Assembly: GCA_047601185.1 (NCBI GenBank)
Contig: JASGJS010000001.1
Span: 1,648,401-1,712,400, forward strand
Direction: 5' to 3'
Origin: JASGJS01 sp047601185
GTDB taxonomy: Bacteria; Pseudomonadota; Gammaproteobacteria; JAURND01
DNA: 64,000 nucleotides
Part shown: piece after piece, positions 1-7,915 of the stretch
Position numbering within the stretch: position 1 is the stretch's first letter
Layout of the letters: every line of letters starts with the position of its first letter
Position numbers and translations under genes: made by a program
The notes under the pieces: model-generated
Told to the model about the DNA's origin: nothing
Seen by the model: the letters and a program-made list of their open reading frames with translations, nothing else
Databases searched by the model: none

Positions 1-994
1 CGTAACCAATATTCATCCCCACCAACGCACCGTTGGTGATCTCAAATTGGGTCGTACCGGATAAACTTTGCAGTAAGGCGGTCTTGGTTTTACCTTGCGC
101 AGTCAGCTGTAATTCCATTGCCATATTGCCGCTTAATCGATCAGATCTGAATAATTGATTGACTTGGATATTACGCAGAGTTTGATTGGTTTGGATTTTG
201 GGGACTGCGCCATTGAGGTCGACCACAGCTTTACCTTGGATGGTGCCTTGATAGGCATTGGCACTGAGTGGCGCGATCATCCACACCCCATTTTTACTCG
301 TGAGCTGGGCATTGATTTGATTCAACGCCACCTGACTTAACATCAAGCGATCTAGGTGAAAAGTACCCTGAGCCCCCCATTGCTTCAGTGGCTTATTGAT
401 CTGATTGAACGCGATATTGCCGTCACCTTGTAAACTCGGGCTATTGGCTGTGACATCTTGCAGCGTTAATGTGTTTTGTTGCAAATTCAGTCCAACTGAT
501 TGAATTTTTAGGACTATTTCAAAACCCCGCGGCAACCGACCGACCAATTTTATTTTTTCAAAATTGTATATTTTGCCCTGGGGATTGAGCTGTGGTTGCA
601 CATCTAAGTCGTAGCGCCCTACCCATTCAGCTGGGGACAGCACCTGGATATCTTGCAAATGAATCTTATCAATTTCAACTTTACGATGCAGTAGCGGCAT
701 CAACTGCAATGTGATCTTCGCCTCTGGAATGACGATAAAATCGCCCTTGGGGGCAGATGTTGGGCCATTTTTAAGATGGATATTTTGTATTTTAAACCCA
801 AACACAGGGAACACACTGGGTTGAATTTCCCCGGCAATCACTAAGGCTCGGCCAGTTTTTTGCTCAACCCAATGGCTCAATTGGGTTTTGAGATAATCCG
901 AATGGATTAAATTAACGAATAAAATACTTGCTGTAATGAATAAAATCGCAATAATTACAATAAGTAAGAACAGTAATTTAACTAGTGTCTTCAT
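1..994 (-). CDS. AsmA-family outer-membrane biogenesis protein (C-terminus outside window)
   Basis: An uninterrupted minus-strand reading frame runs from an ATG at 994 off the left edge of the window, giving about 331 residues of the N-terminal part. It starts MKTLVKLLFLLIVIIAILF, a single membrane anchor, followed by a beta-rich region. The last residues visible, around TTQFEITNGALVGMNIGY, match the conserved AsmA segment in which a 'GTTxFxIxNGALxGxNI' block precedes the C-terminal domain. AsmA-like proteins are inner-membrane-anchored periplasmic proteins thought to move phospholipids towards the outer membrane. The C-terminus cannot be judged. Family assignment is fairly sure; which AsmA paralogue it is cannot be told. 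Confidence 0.8.
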   Translation of the reverse strand, partial: MKTLVKLLFLLIVIIAILFITASILFVNLIHSDYLKTQLSHWVEQKTGRALVIAGEIQPSVFPVFGFKIQNIHLKNGPTSAPKGDFIVIPEAKITLQLMPLLHRKVEIDKIHLQDIQVLSPAEWVGRYDLDVQPQLNPQGKIYNFEKIKLVGRLPRGFEIVLKIQSVGLNLQQNTLTLQDVTANSPSLQGDGNIAFNQINKPLKQWGAQGTFHLDRLMLSQVALNQINAQLTSKNGVWMIAPLSANAYQGTIQGKAVVDLNGAVPKIQTNQTLRNIQVNQLFRSDRLSGNMAMELQLTAQGKTKTALLQSLSGTTQFEITNGALVGMNIGY

Positions 995-1009
995 AGGCGT
1001 TCAATGCGT

Positions 1010-1083
1010 TGGAGCGGGTGATGGGAATCGAACCCACGCTATCAGCTTGGGAAGCTGAAGTTCTACCATTGAACTACACCCGC
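1010..1083 (-). tRNA. tRNA-Gly (anticodon CCC)
   Basis: Reading the minus strand gives a full cloverleaf of 74 bases with an encoded CCA: acceptor GCGGGTG pairs with CACCCGC, the D arm holds GTTCAATGGTAGAAC, and the anticodon loop is TTCCCAA, giving anticodon CCC. The T arm contains GGTTCGATTCC. It closely resembles the E. coli glyU tRNA. It lies 15 bases upstream of the asmA start on the same strand and is divergent from trmB. Confidence 0.95.
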
Positions 1084-1109
1084 AAAGTGTTTACGAGAGT
1101 TTACCCGTT

Positions 1110-1772
1110 ATGATGCAAAATAACAAAAGCTTTGTAAGACGGCAAGGTCGATTAACCACGGGCCAAAAAAAAGCGTTAACGACTTTAACCGATGTTTATG
1201 TCTTGCCGAATGATTCTGGATTTTTGAATTTTCCTTCGATATTTCAACGCGTAGCGCCGGTTATTGTAGAAATTGGGTTTGGAATGGGCGATAGTTTGTT
1301 GATGATGGCACAACAGCACCCTGACGTTGATTTTATTGGGGTTGAAGTGTATCGACCGGGCATAGGGGCGTTGATTTCGAAGCTGCATTCAGCGCAAGTG
1401 AGCAATGTGCGTATTTTGGAAGGCGACGCGGCAGTGCTAATCCCTCAGCGCATTACAGAACACAGTTTGGCGGGAATCCATATTTTTTTCCCGGACCCTT
1501 GGCCGAAAAAGCGCCATCATAAACGGCGGTTGGTTCAGGCGCCATTGATTGCTATGCTGCAAACTCGCCTGCAGGCTCGAGGTCACATACATTTGGCGAC
1601 AGATTGGGCGAATTATGCAGAACAGATGCAGATGGTATTGTCGCAAGCGCCAGATTTAGTCGCAGCGCCCCCAGGTACGGGGATGCGAGTTGCGACGAAA
1701 TATGAAAAGAGAGGGGAAAGATTGGGGCATAAAATTTATGATTTTGTTTTTGTTACCCCTCATCCGCCCTAG
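1110..1772 (+). CDS. trmB: tRNA (guanine-N7-)-methyltransferase TrmB
   Basis: This 220-residue protein would methylate N7 of G46 in tRNA variable loops using S-adenosylmethionine. The SAM site is visible as VEIGFGMGDSL (residues 53-63), the acidic ribose-binding region as GVEV (77-80), and the family signature FPDPWPKKRHHKRR at 127-140 supplies the catalytic Asp and tRNA-contacting basic residues. Length is usual for the family. Two adjacent ATG codons (1110, 1113) are both possible starts. The stop codon is set inside a dispersed repeat, so the last few residues (TPHPP) are encoded by repeat sequence. A tRNA gene lies just upstream on the other strand. Confidence 0.95.
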   Translation: MMQNNKSFVRRQGRLTTGQKKALTTLTDVYVLPNDSGFLNFPSIFQRVAPVIVEIGFGMGDSLLMMAQQHPDVDFIGVEVYRPGIGALISKLHSAQVSNVRILEGDAAVLIPQRITEHSLAGIHIFFPDPWPKKRHHKRRLVQAPLIAMLQTRLQARGHIHLATDWANYAEQMQMVLSQAPDLVAAPPGTGMRVATKYEKRGERLGHKIYDFVFVTPHPP

Positions 1773-1817
1773 TCGGGCACCTTCTCCCACAGGGGGAGAA
1801 GGAAACAGCTCACCACT
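1756..1817. repeat. dispersed CTCATCCGCC/CTTCTCCC repeat, copy 1
   Basis: A copy of a repeat found several more times in the window (about 12.8-13.9 kb, 21.37 kb, 27.5 kb). It contains CCCCTCATCCGCCC and a hairpin CCTTCTCCC...GGGAGAAGG followed by AAACAGCTCACCAC. It begins inside the 3' end of trmB and may serve as its transcription terminator structure. Confidence 0.85.
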
Positions 1818-1851
1818 CAAATCTTCGTAGAATCTAAAATGTTAGCAGTCA

Positions 1852-4800
1852 TTAATGAGTGAAAATGAGTGGGTTTTGTGCAGATACTCCCTCCTCATAA
1901 ATTTTCCGTACATTTTTAAGTAGATCATATGAGTTCTGATGGCGCATTTTATTTCCCTCAGCTTGATGAAATCTATAACTACTCATTTCACCCAAAGTTC
2001 CCATGGATTTCGCAGGTTTGTTTTGTTTTTGCCAGATCTTAACGCTGCCTTCTAATGCGGTCAGAGCTGTCACACCAGGGTTGGATTTCGGCTCAGGTAC
2101 CGCATCATCTATTTTTGCAAAAGCCGGCAACTCTTTTCCTTCTTTAACTGAGTATTGATTCGTCATCACCTTCACTAATAACTCGCTCTTCGGCTTATTA
2201 AACGCTAACTCGCGGAGCGGACGCTGTGTCTGCTCATCTACCGCATTCGCCTTTATAACCATTTCTAGAAATTCCATACATGCTTGTTCTACTTTGTCCA
2301 GACCTTCGGTAGCAATCAGACTTAAATCATTGGCCAAATTATTCCGTAAATGATTGAGCTGTTTAAAGGCTAGAAGGGATTTAAAATCCTCTCCTCTACT
2401 AAGTTGTTGCGCGATTAAACTTTGCTTAGTCGCTTCAGCAAATTCGAATAGAACCGTAGCGCAGGCATGAAAATAGGTTGAAGATTTCACATCTGCACGG
2501 TGTTTCTGCAAGAAGTTTTGATACCACTTTGCCATGTCTGCCAAGTGTTCGAATGAAGCACTCTTGAATTCTTTCTTTTCGAAGGCTGCCTTCCCAGATT
2601 TTTTTTGACCAAAAAACCCCATATGCCCATTTGCAGGATGTGGGTTTTTTTTGCTTTCCTTTTCGGCGCTACCACTTGATGTTTTTGGAGGGCTCGCTTT
2701 CGGCTTTTCTCGCTGCTGCACTTCACCACCACTCTTAGTCGCTTCGCTTGCGACTTTGGGCGGCTTGCTTTTTTGGGGGAGATCGTCTTCATGCAAACGC
2801 CGAGCACGCGGCCGTTTTGTAGGAGCACTAAGCCTTTTTTCCTGAGCAGGGATAAGTGTCTCAGCCAACAGAATTTCACTTCGAGTATCTCTGGCAAGAC
2901 TATCTGATTCGCTTTTGAGTTTTTTAAAGTCATCCAATAATACTTCTGTGGTATCTTTACCTTGAGTTAACTCAGAAAGAGAGGGCGTAACAACCCAAGC
3001 TAACGCCAATTTATCTAATCTATCAGATATGTCCTGTAAAGCTTTTGACTTCTCTGTTAATAGCGTAATCTTATTCTGAATACCATTGATCCTTTTTTGA
3101 CGTTTTCCTATTTTTTCATCTCCAACAGAAACATATAAGCCTTTCTGTAATCGACCGATTAAATCTGATCCGCCTTTTGTTTCAATGTCAGAGGTTTCGA
3201 ATAAGCTGGTTCGTTCTTCTAACACTTGACCAGTCAAAGCATAAAATAGATCTCGGCAATCTTTTTTTATCGCCGTACCTATTTCCTTACAATGTTTTAA
3301 ATTTTCCTGTCTTTGCCGAGGCGTCATTGAACTGGTGGCTGTTTTTAGTTCTCTTATTTCTCGAACCGATTTTTTATCTTCTGAAGGTTGTACACTGGTT
3401 TTAGCTTTATTCTTTTTTTTCGGCTTTCTTTCTTCGTCATTTATCTCCAATGCCTTCCTTATCTCACTTTCCTGAATTTTAGGTTTTTTATTCCGTTTGT
3501 CATCCCAGAAAATAGCCATCGTTAAAGCTATTGCACTTCCTATTGTCGTGCCATAAAGCCAGAATGCATTTTGTTGCAGGAAATCCAACCAAGACTCCTC
3601 AGCTCCAATACTCGACTTAACTGCTTTTTTCGGTTGGGTGCCTTTTTTCTGACGCACTTCATTTAAATAGCTAAAAATGGGATCTTGTTCTCCTCTCATT
3701 TTTGCAATGTCTAAAAGGGTTCTCCCCTCATTGTTCTGCACATAGATGTCTGCGCCAGCTTCAACCAACATTTTCACACATTTCAAATTCGCTTTAACCT
3801 TCCCTTCGACTAGGACGGCATAAAATAAAGGGGTAATCCCTAATTCAGTATGACGCTCATTGGGGTCCGCGCCTTTATCTAAGATTTTTTTCAAAACCAG
3901 TGGATTTGCGAGCTGAGCGGCATAAGACAATGCGCTGACATTATAGGGATCTTTGATGATGGTTGGAATTTTATCAAGGAGCAGCAGAGCAACTTCTATG
4001 TTTTCCTTTATTAGAGCGATGGTTAACGGTATATCACCGTCACGCGTGGGTAAATTAGGATTGGCGCCATAGGATAAAACGCCTTCTATAAAATTGATTT
4101 TACCGAGCTTTACCGCAAAAGTCAGCAGCGTTTCCCCGTTAGGATCATGTTTATTAAGATCAATCAACTCTTCTTCGATCAGGGCTTTAAATGTAGAAAA
4201 ATCATCGGTATCGATCATTTGACTGATCCGACCTGTGCGCGTTTTTTCACCCCATTCTAAAGCTTTTTTCAAATATTCTATGATCTCTGGTTTAACCGGA
4301 AATTTATTTGAACTTTCATCTATCAGCTCAAGAATGCTGGTATTGATTTCTGCACCGGATTTTACTAATAAACGCACTACACTCAATAAATTTTTCCATA
4401 TCGCAAGGTACAAGGGCTTGCCTTTTCCTGCATTAACATCTGCTCCTCGCTCTATTAATTTTTTTGCAATAAGATAATTTTCGGTCTCAACCGCGCGATA
4501 CAAAGGTGTCATCCCTGCTTTATCAATCACATTGACATCACATTTATTTTCGAGCAACGCATCAACCACGCCATCATGTTGCAGTTTGATAGCGGTGATG
4601 AGTGGCACTTCACCAGATTCGGGAGATATCGCATCACAATCTGCCCCTTGTGCTAATAAGGCTTTGACAATCTCAACTTTATTGGCTCTGGTCGCATCTT
4701 CCAGCAATATTTTTTTTAAGTTTCCTTCTTCGATTTGTATTTCTTTTTTGACTGCAGCCATAAATTGCGCTGCCATCTGAGGATCATCTTCGCTCAGCGC

Positions 4801-5094
4801 TTTTCCCCAATGTGCTTGAATTGGATTTTCTTCCGCATCCTCATCGCTAACAGCTTGCTTAACGTCAGGAATTAAAGGCGTATCAAAACCAAGGGCGGAA
4901 GGAGGAGTTGCCAGTATAGGCTTCCTCACGAGTCCACTAGCAATCGACCCTGGTGTTAATAAAAGCAATAGATGGAATAAAGAAAGCTTACTTAAGCTTC
5001 TCGCAGGAAGACGATGGGGTGTCGAAGAAGTCTTAGAGGTTGATTTCTTGTCTAAGGAAACAGCAGGTGTCACTTCGGAGTCAATTTGAGCCAT
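1852..5094 (-). CDS. Large ankyrin-repeat membrane protein, effector-like
   Basis: A 1080-residue protein. A hydrophobic stretch lies at about 36-54. Ankyrin repeats run from about 125 to 480, with repeated signatures such as ALLAQGADCDA, GMTPLYRAVETENYLIAKKL and TPLFYAVL, and a membrane segment lies at 508-530. The C-terminal half is rich in Lys, Glu and Ser with likely coiled coil and disordered basic stretches (740-840). Ankyrin proteins of this size and build in Legionella and Coxiella are often host-directed type IV effectors, but no secretion signal can be proven here. The function is unknown. It stands alone between convergent trmB and codirectional purD. Confidence 0.75.
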   Translation of the reverse strand: MAQIDSEVTPAVSLDKKSTSKTSSTPHRLPARSLSKLSLFHLLLLLTPGSIASGLVRKPILATPPSALGFDTPLIPDVKQAVSDEDAEENPIQAHWGKALSEDDPQMAAQFMAAVKKEIQIEEGNLKKILLEDATRANKVEIVKALLAQGADCDAISPESGEVPLITAIKLQHDGVVDALLENKCDVNVIDKAGMTPLYRAVETENYLIAKKLIERGADVNAGKGKPLYLAIWKNLLSVVRLLVKSGAEINTSILELIDESSNKFPVKPEIIEYLKKALEWGEKTRTGRISQMIDTDDFSTFKALIEEELIDLNKHDPNGETLLTFAVKLGKINFIEGVLSYGANPNLPTRDGDIPLTIALIKENIEVALLLLDKIPTIIKDPYNVSALSYAAQLANPLVLKKILDKGADPNERHTELGITPLFYAVLVEGKVKANLKCVKMLVEAGADIYVQNNEGRTLLDIAKMRGEQDPIFSYLNEVRQKKGTQPKKAVKSSIGAEESWLDFLQQNAFWLYGTTIGSAIALTMAIFWDDKRNKKPKIQESEIRKALEINDEERKPKKKNKAKTSVQPSEDKKSVREIRELKTATSSMTPRQRQENLKHCKEIGTAIKKDCRDLFYALTGQVLEERTSLFETSDIETKGGSDLIGRLQKGLYVSVGDEKIGKRQKRINGIQNKITLLTEKSKALQDISDRLDKLALAWVVTPSLSELTQGKDTTEVLLDDFKKLKSESDSLARDTRSEILLAETLIPAQEKRLSAPTKRPRARRLHEDDLPQKSKPPKVASEATKSGGEVQQREKPKASPPKTSSGSAEKESKKNPHPANGHMGFFGQKKSGKAAFEKKEFKSASFEHLADMAKWYQNFLQKHRADVKSSTYFHACATVLFEFAEATKQSLIAQQLSRGEDFKSLLAFKQLNHLRNNLANDLSLIATEGLDKVEQACMEFLEMVIKANAVDEQTQRPLRELAFNKPKSELLVKVMTNQYSVKEGKELPAFAKIDDAVPEPKSNPGVTALTALEGSVKIWQKQNKPAKSMGTLGEMSSYRFHQAEGNKMRHQNSYDLLKNVRKIYEEGVSAQNPLIFTH

Positions 5095-5176
5095 AATACC
5101 ATCCCAGTCATTTAAAAACCGAATGGTACTATTTTATACTACAAAATGTCTATATTTTAAATTAATTTTTATATTT

Positions 5177-6442
5177 TTACCCGATGGCCCTATGCCCAAT
5201 ATCCCGTCGAAAATACTGATTTCCCCAGTCAATTTTGCCTACTTGTGCATACGCTTTTTCATAGGCAGCTTGAAGCGTGTCTCCTAACGCTGTGACGCAA
5301 AGCACCCGGCCGCCAGCTGTTTTCACTTCGCCAGCTTCTAGTCGAGTTCCTGCATGAAACACTTTCACATCTGGGGTGGAGCGTTCAGACAATCCCTTAA
5401 TCACATCGCCTTGAGGATACTGTTCTGGATAACCTTTTGCCGCCATCACCACGCCTAAAGCCGGCCTTGGGTCCCAGCTCAATGTCATCGCATCTAAAGC
5501 AGTTGCCAGACAGATATCCAACAAATCCGATTGCAACCGCATCAATAAGGGTTGGGTTTCGGGATCTCCCAAACGACAATTGAATTCTAATACTTTCGGC
5601 TGTCGATCAGGGGTGATCATTAACCCTGCATATAAAAATCCCCGATAAGGCGTGCCGTTTTCCGCCATGCCGCGCAAGACGGGGTTGATCACTGCTTGCA
5701 TGACTTGATCTTGCAGTGAAGCCGTAAAAATGGGGGCTGGACTGTAAGCGCCCATCCCGCCGGTATTGGGGCCTAAATCCCCATCATCCCGCCGTTTATG
5801 ATCTTGAGAACTGGCCAAAGGAATCGCGACCTTTCCATCACACACTACGATAAAGCTCACCTCTTCTCCGGTTAAAAATTCTTCAATGACCACTTTCTTA
5901 CCAGCACCTTGCAAGGTTTGACCGCTCAGCATTTCAGTCACAGTTTGTTCGGCTTCGTTTAAATCTTGCGCGATCACAACGCCCTTACCGGCGGCTAATC
6001 CATCGGCCTTGATCACAATGGGAAAGGTTTGTTGCTGTAAATAGCGTTTGGCAGCCTCTACTTCGGTAAAACATTCATATCGGGCCGTGGGAATACCTTG
6101 GGCTTGCATAAAGGCTTTGCTAAAGGCTTTGGAGGTTTCTAATTGGGCAGCCCATCGACAGGGACCAAAACACGGCAAGTCACGGGCTTGAAACAGATCG
6201 ACAATGCCTAAGGATAAAGGCAATTCTGGTCCTACAATGGTGAGGTCAATGTGTTGTTGGCTGGCGAATGCTGCCAGTTGTTCGACTTCATTGACGGCGA
6301 TGGCAACATTTTGTACGCCCGGTTCTAAGGCTGTGCCAGCATTCCCAGGTGCCACATAGACTTGGGTTACTTTGGGGGATTGTTTGATTTTCCAGGCCAG
6401 CGCATGTTCTCGCCCGCCGTTACCGATGACTAATATTTTCAT
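5177..6442 (-). CDS. purD: Phosphoribosylamine-glycine ligase (GAR synthetase)
   Basis: PurD joins glycine to 5-phosphoribosylamine with ATP, the second step of de novo purine synthesis, in the cytosol. The 421-residue length is typical. The N-terminal nucleotide-fold begins KILVIGNGGREHALAWK, the ATP-grasp core has PIVIKADGLAAGKGV and the signature GDLGPNTGGMGAYSPAP, and LEFNCRLGDPETQ carries the metal-binding residues. No other purine gene is adjacent; the gene is separated from the upstream coaBC by a palindromic repeat. Confidence 0.96.
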   Translation of the reverse strand: MKILVIGNGGREHALAWKIKQSPKVTQVYVAPGNAGTALEPGVQNVAIAVNEVEQLAAFASQQHIDLTIVGPELPLSLGIVDLFQARDLPCFGPCRWAAQLETSKAFSKAFMQAQGIPTARYECFTEVEAAKRYLQQQTFPIVIKADGLAAGKGVVIAQDLNEAEQTVTEMLSGQTLQGAGKKVVIEEFLTGEEVSFIVVCDGKVAIPLASSQDHKRRDDGDLGPNTGGMGAYSPAPIFTASLQDQVMQAVINPVLRGMAENGTPYRGFLYAGLMITPDRQPKVLEFNCRLGDPETQPLLMRLQSDLLDICLATALDAMTLSWDPRPALGVVMAAKGYPEQYPQGDVIKGLSERSTPDVKVFHAGTRLEAGEVKTAGGRVLCVTALGDTLQAAYEKAYAQVGKIDWGNQYFRRDIGHRAIG

Positions 6443-6526
6443 TTTTTATACTCTTTAAGATCTTGTAAAATTATAAATATTCAGCACTTTCTAGGACAAG
6501 CTCAATGCTTTAAGGAGGCGCTCAAG

Positions 6527-6631
6527 AGGAGGCGTCGTCCCGGCATGGATGCCGGGATCCAGACTACAAGGATGTAAAGTTTTGCTTCCTGCAGACTGGA
6601 TCCCCGCATCCATGCGAGGACGACGCCTCCT
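6527..6631. repeat. Long imperfect palindrome between coaBC and purD
   Basis: Two arms of 36 bases (6527-6562 and 6596-6631) are inverted and nearly complementary; they read AGGAGGCGTCGTCCCGGCAT at the left and end CGAGGACGACGCCTCCT at the right. The loop is about 33 bases. This is a REP/MITE-like dispersed palindrome. It ends three bases before the coaBC stop and could form a strong hairpin in the coaBC transcript. Confidence 0.8.
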
Positions 6632-6633
6632 GC

Positions 6634-7839
6634 TTAATTCAAGTTCAAGCTTCCCTTAGAATGTGCTGAATGGATACTTAAAATCAAAGTCAAAAGCTCT
6701 TCAGCCAATTGCTGTTTAGGTCGTAGGCTAAATTCACGCACACTATTTTCTGTATAAACCGTCACAGCATTTTGATCTTGATAAAAACCGGCTTGAGGGT
6801 TGCTGACATCATTCGCCACGATCATATTCACCTTTTTGTATTGTAATTTTTGTTGCGCATGTTGTGCTAAATTTTCAGTTTCGGCTGCAAATCCTACCGT
6901 AAAAGGAGGTGTTTTGCGATGCGCGACCTCATATAAAATATCAGGATTAGGCGCCAATTGGAGCTGCATTTCCCCGGTCTTTTTTAATTTTTGATGGGCA
7001 ACCTCAACGCAATGATAATCGGCTACCGCAGCAGCCGCGATAAATACGTTGCAATCGGAAATCTGCTGCATCACTGCTTCGTGCATTTGGTGGGCGGTGG
7101 TGACACAGATCCGCTGAACCTGCTTAGGACAAGCCAATGCAGTAGGTCCGCTGATCAACACAACTTCAGCGCCCCGCTGCTGGGCTGCTTGTGCTAAGGC
7201 ATAACCCATTTTCCCCGAGCTATGATTGCTGATAAAACGCACTGGATCAATCGGTTCTTGAGTTGGGCCTGCCGTAATCACCACTCGAATGCCTTGCCAA
7301 TCTGGCTCGCATCGCGCAGTTTGCAGGTGTTGGATGATTTCCGCGGGCTCCATCATGCGGCCAAACCCCTCATCGCCGCACGCTTGTGAACCACTAGCCG
7401 GGCCTAAAAATTGCACCCCTCGCTGCTGCAATTTGGCGCAATTTTCCACAGTTGCAGGATGAGCCCACATCTGTTGATTCATGGCGGGAGCAACCCAAAG
7501 TGGCGCATCTGTGGCTAAACAGGTGGTGCTGAGTACATCATCTGCCATGCCGTGCGTCAGTTTTGCGATAAAATCCGCTGTAGCCGGCGCAATTAACACC
7601 AGATCTGCCCAACGCGCCCAGGCAATATGATCCATCGCGAAATCCGACTCAGATTGCTGCCAATCGTATAACACCGGCTGGCCTGATAAGGCTTGGAAAG
7701 TTACGGGGGAAATCAACCGGGTCGCCGCTAAGGTCATAATCACCCGCACTTCATAGCCCACTTCTTGCAAGCGCCGTACCAAATCTGCGCTTTTGTAAGC
7801 GGCAATGCCCCCTGTCACACCTAACAAAAGTTTTTTCAT
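6634..7839 (-). CDS. coaBC: Bifunctional phosphopantothenoylcysteine synthetase/decarboxylase
   Basis: CoaBC converts 4'-phosphopantothenate plus cysteine (CTP-dependent) and then decarboxylates the product to 4'-phosphopantetheine in CoA synthesis. The 401-residue protein has the N-terminal flavin decarboxylase domain (GGIAAYKSADLVRRLQ, active-site His in the HIAWARWADL segment, PAMNQQMW, and the Cys in GSQACGDEGFGRM) and the C-terminal synthetase domain (TAGPTQEPIDPVRFISNHSS, KKVNMIVANDV). It complements the panBCD operon 3 kb away. Confidence 0.96.
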   Translation of the reverse strand: MKKLLLGVTGGIAAYKSADLVRRLQEVGYEVRVIMTLAATRLISPVTFQALSGQPVLYDWQQSESDFAMDHIAWARWADLVLIAPATADFIAKLTHGMADDVLSTTCLATDAPLWVAPAMNQQMWAHPATVENCAKLQQRGVQFLGPASGSQACGDEGFGRMMEPAEIIQHLQTARCEPDWQGIRVVITAGPTQEPIDPVRFISNHSSGKMGYALAQAAQQRGAEVVLISGPTALACPKQVQRICVTTAHQMHEAVMQQISDCNVFIAAAAVADYHCVEVAHQKLKKTGEMQLQLAPNPDILYEVAHRKTPPFTVGFAAETENLAQHAQQKLQYKKVNMIVANDVSNPQAGFYQDQNAVTVYTENSVREFSLRPKQQLAEELLTLILSIHSAHSKGSLNLN

Positions 7840-7915
7840 AAGCCTGTATTTTTAAATCAAATTAGCCTATTATAGCGTGTTTTGGGTCATTGTCATTGAT
7901 TATTCAGGGGTTGGT

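Noticed and set aside
155..340. 61-residue plus-strand ORF
   Set aside because: Antisense shadow of the AsmA-family gene, whose minus-strand frame is open across the whole segment.
2487..2933. 148-residue ORF inside the ankyrin gene in another frame
   Set aside because: Shadow frame; the 1080-residue frame is continuous with clear ankyrin repeats.
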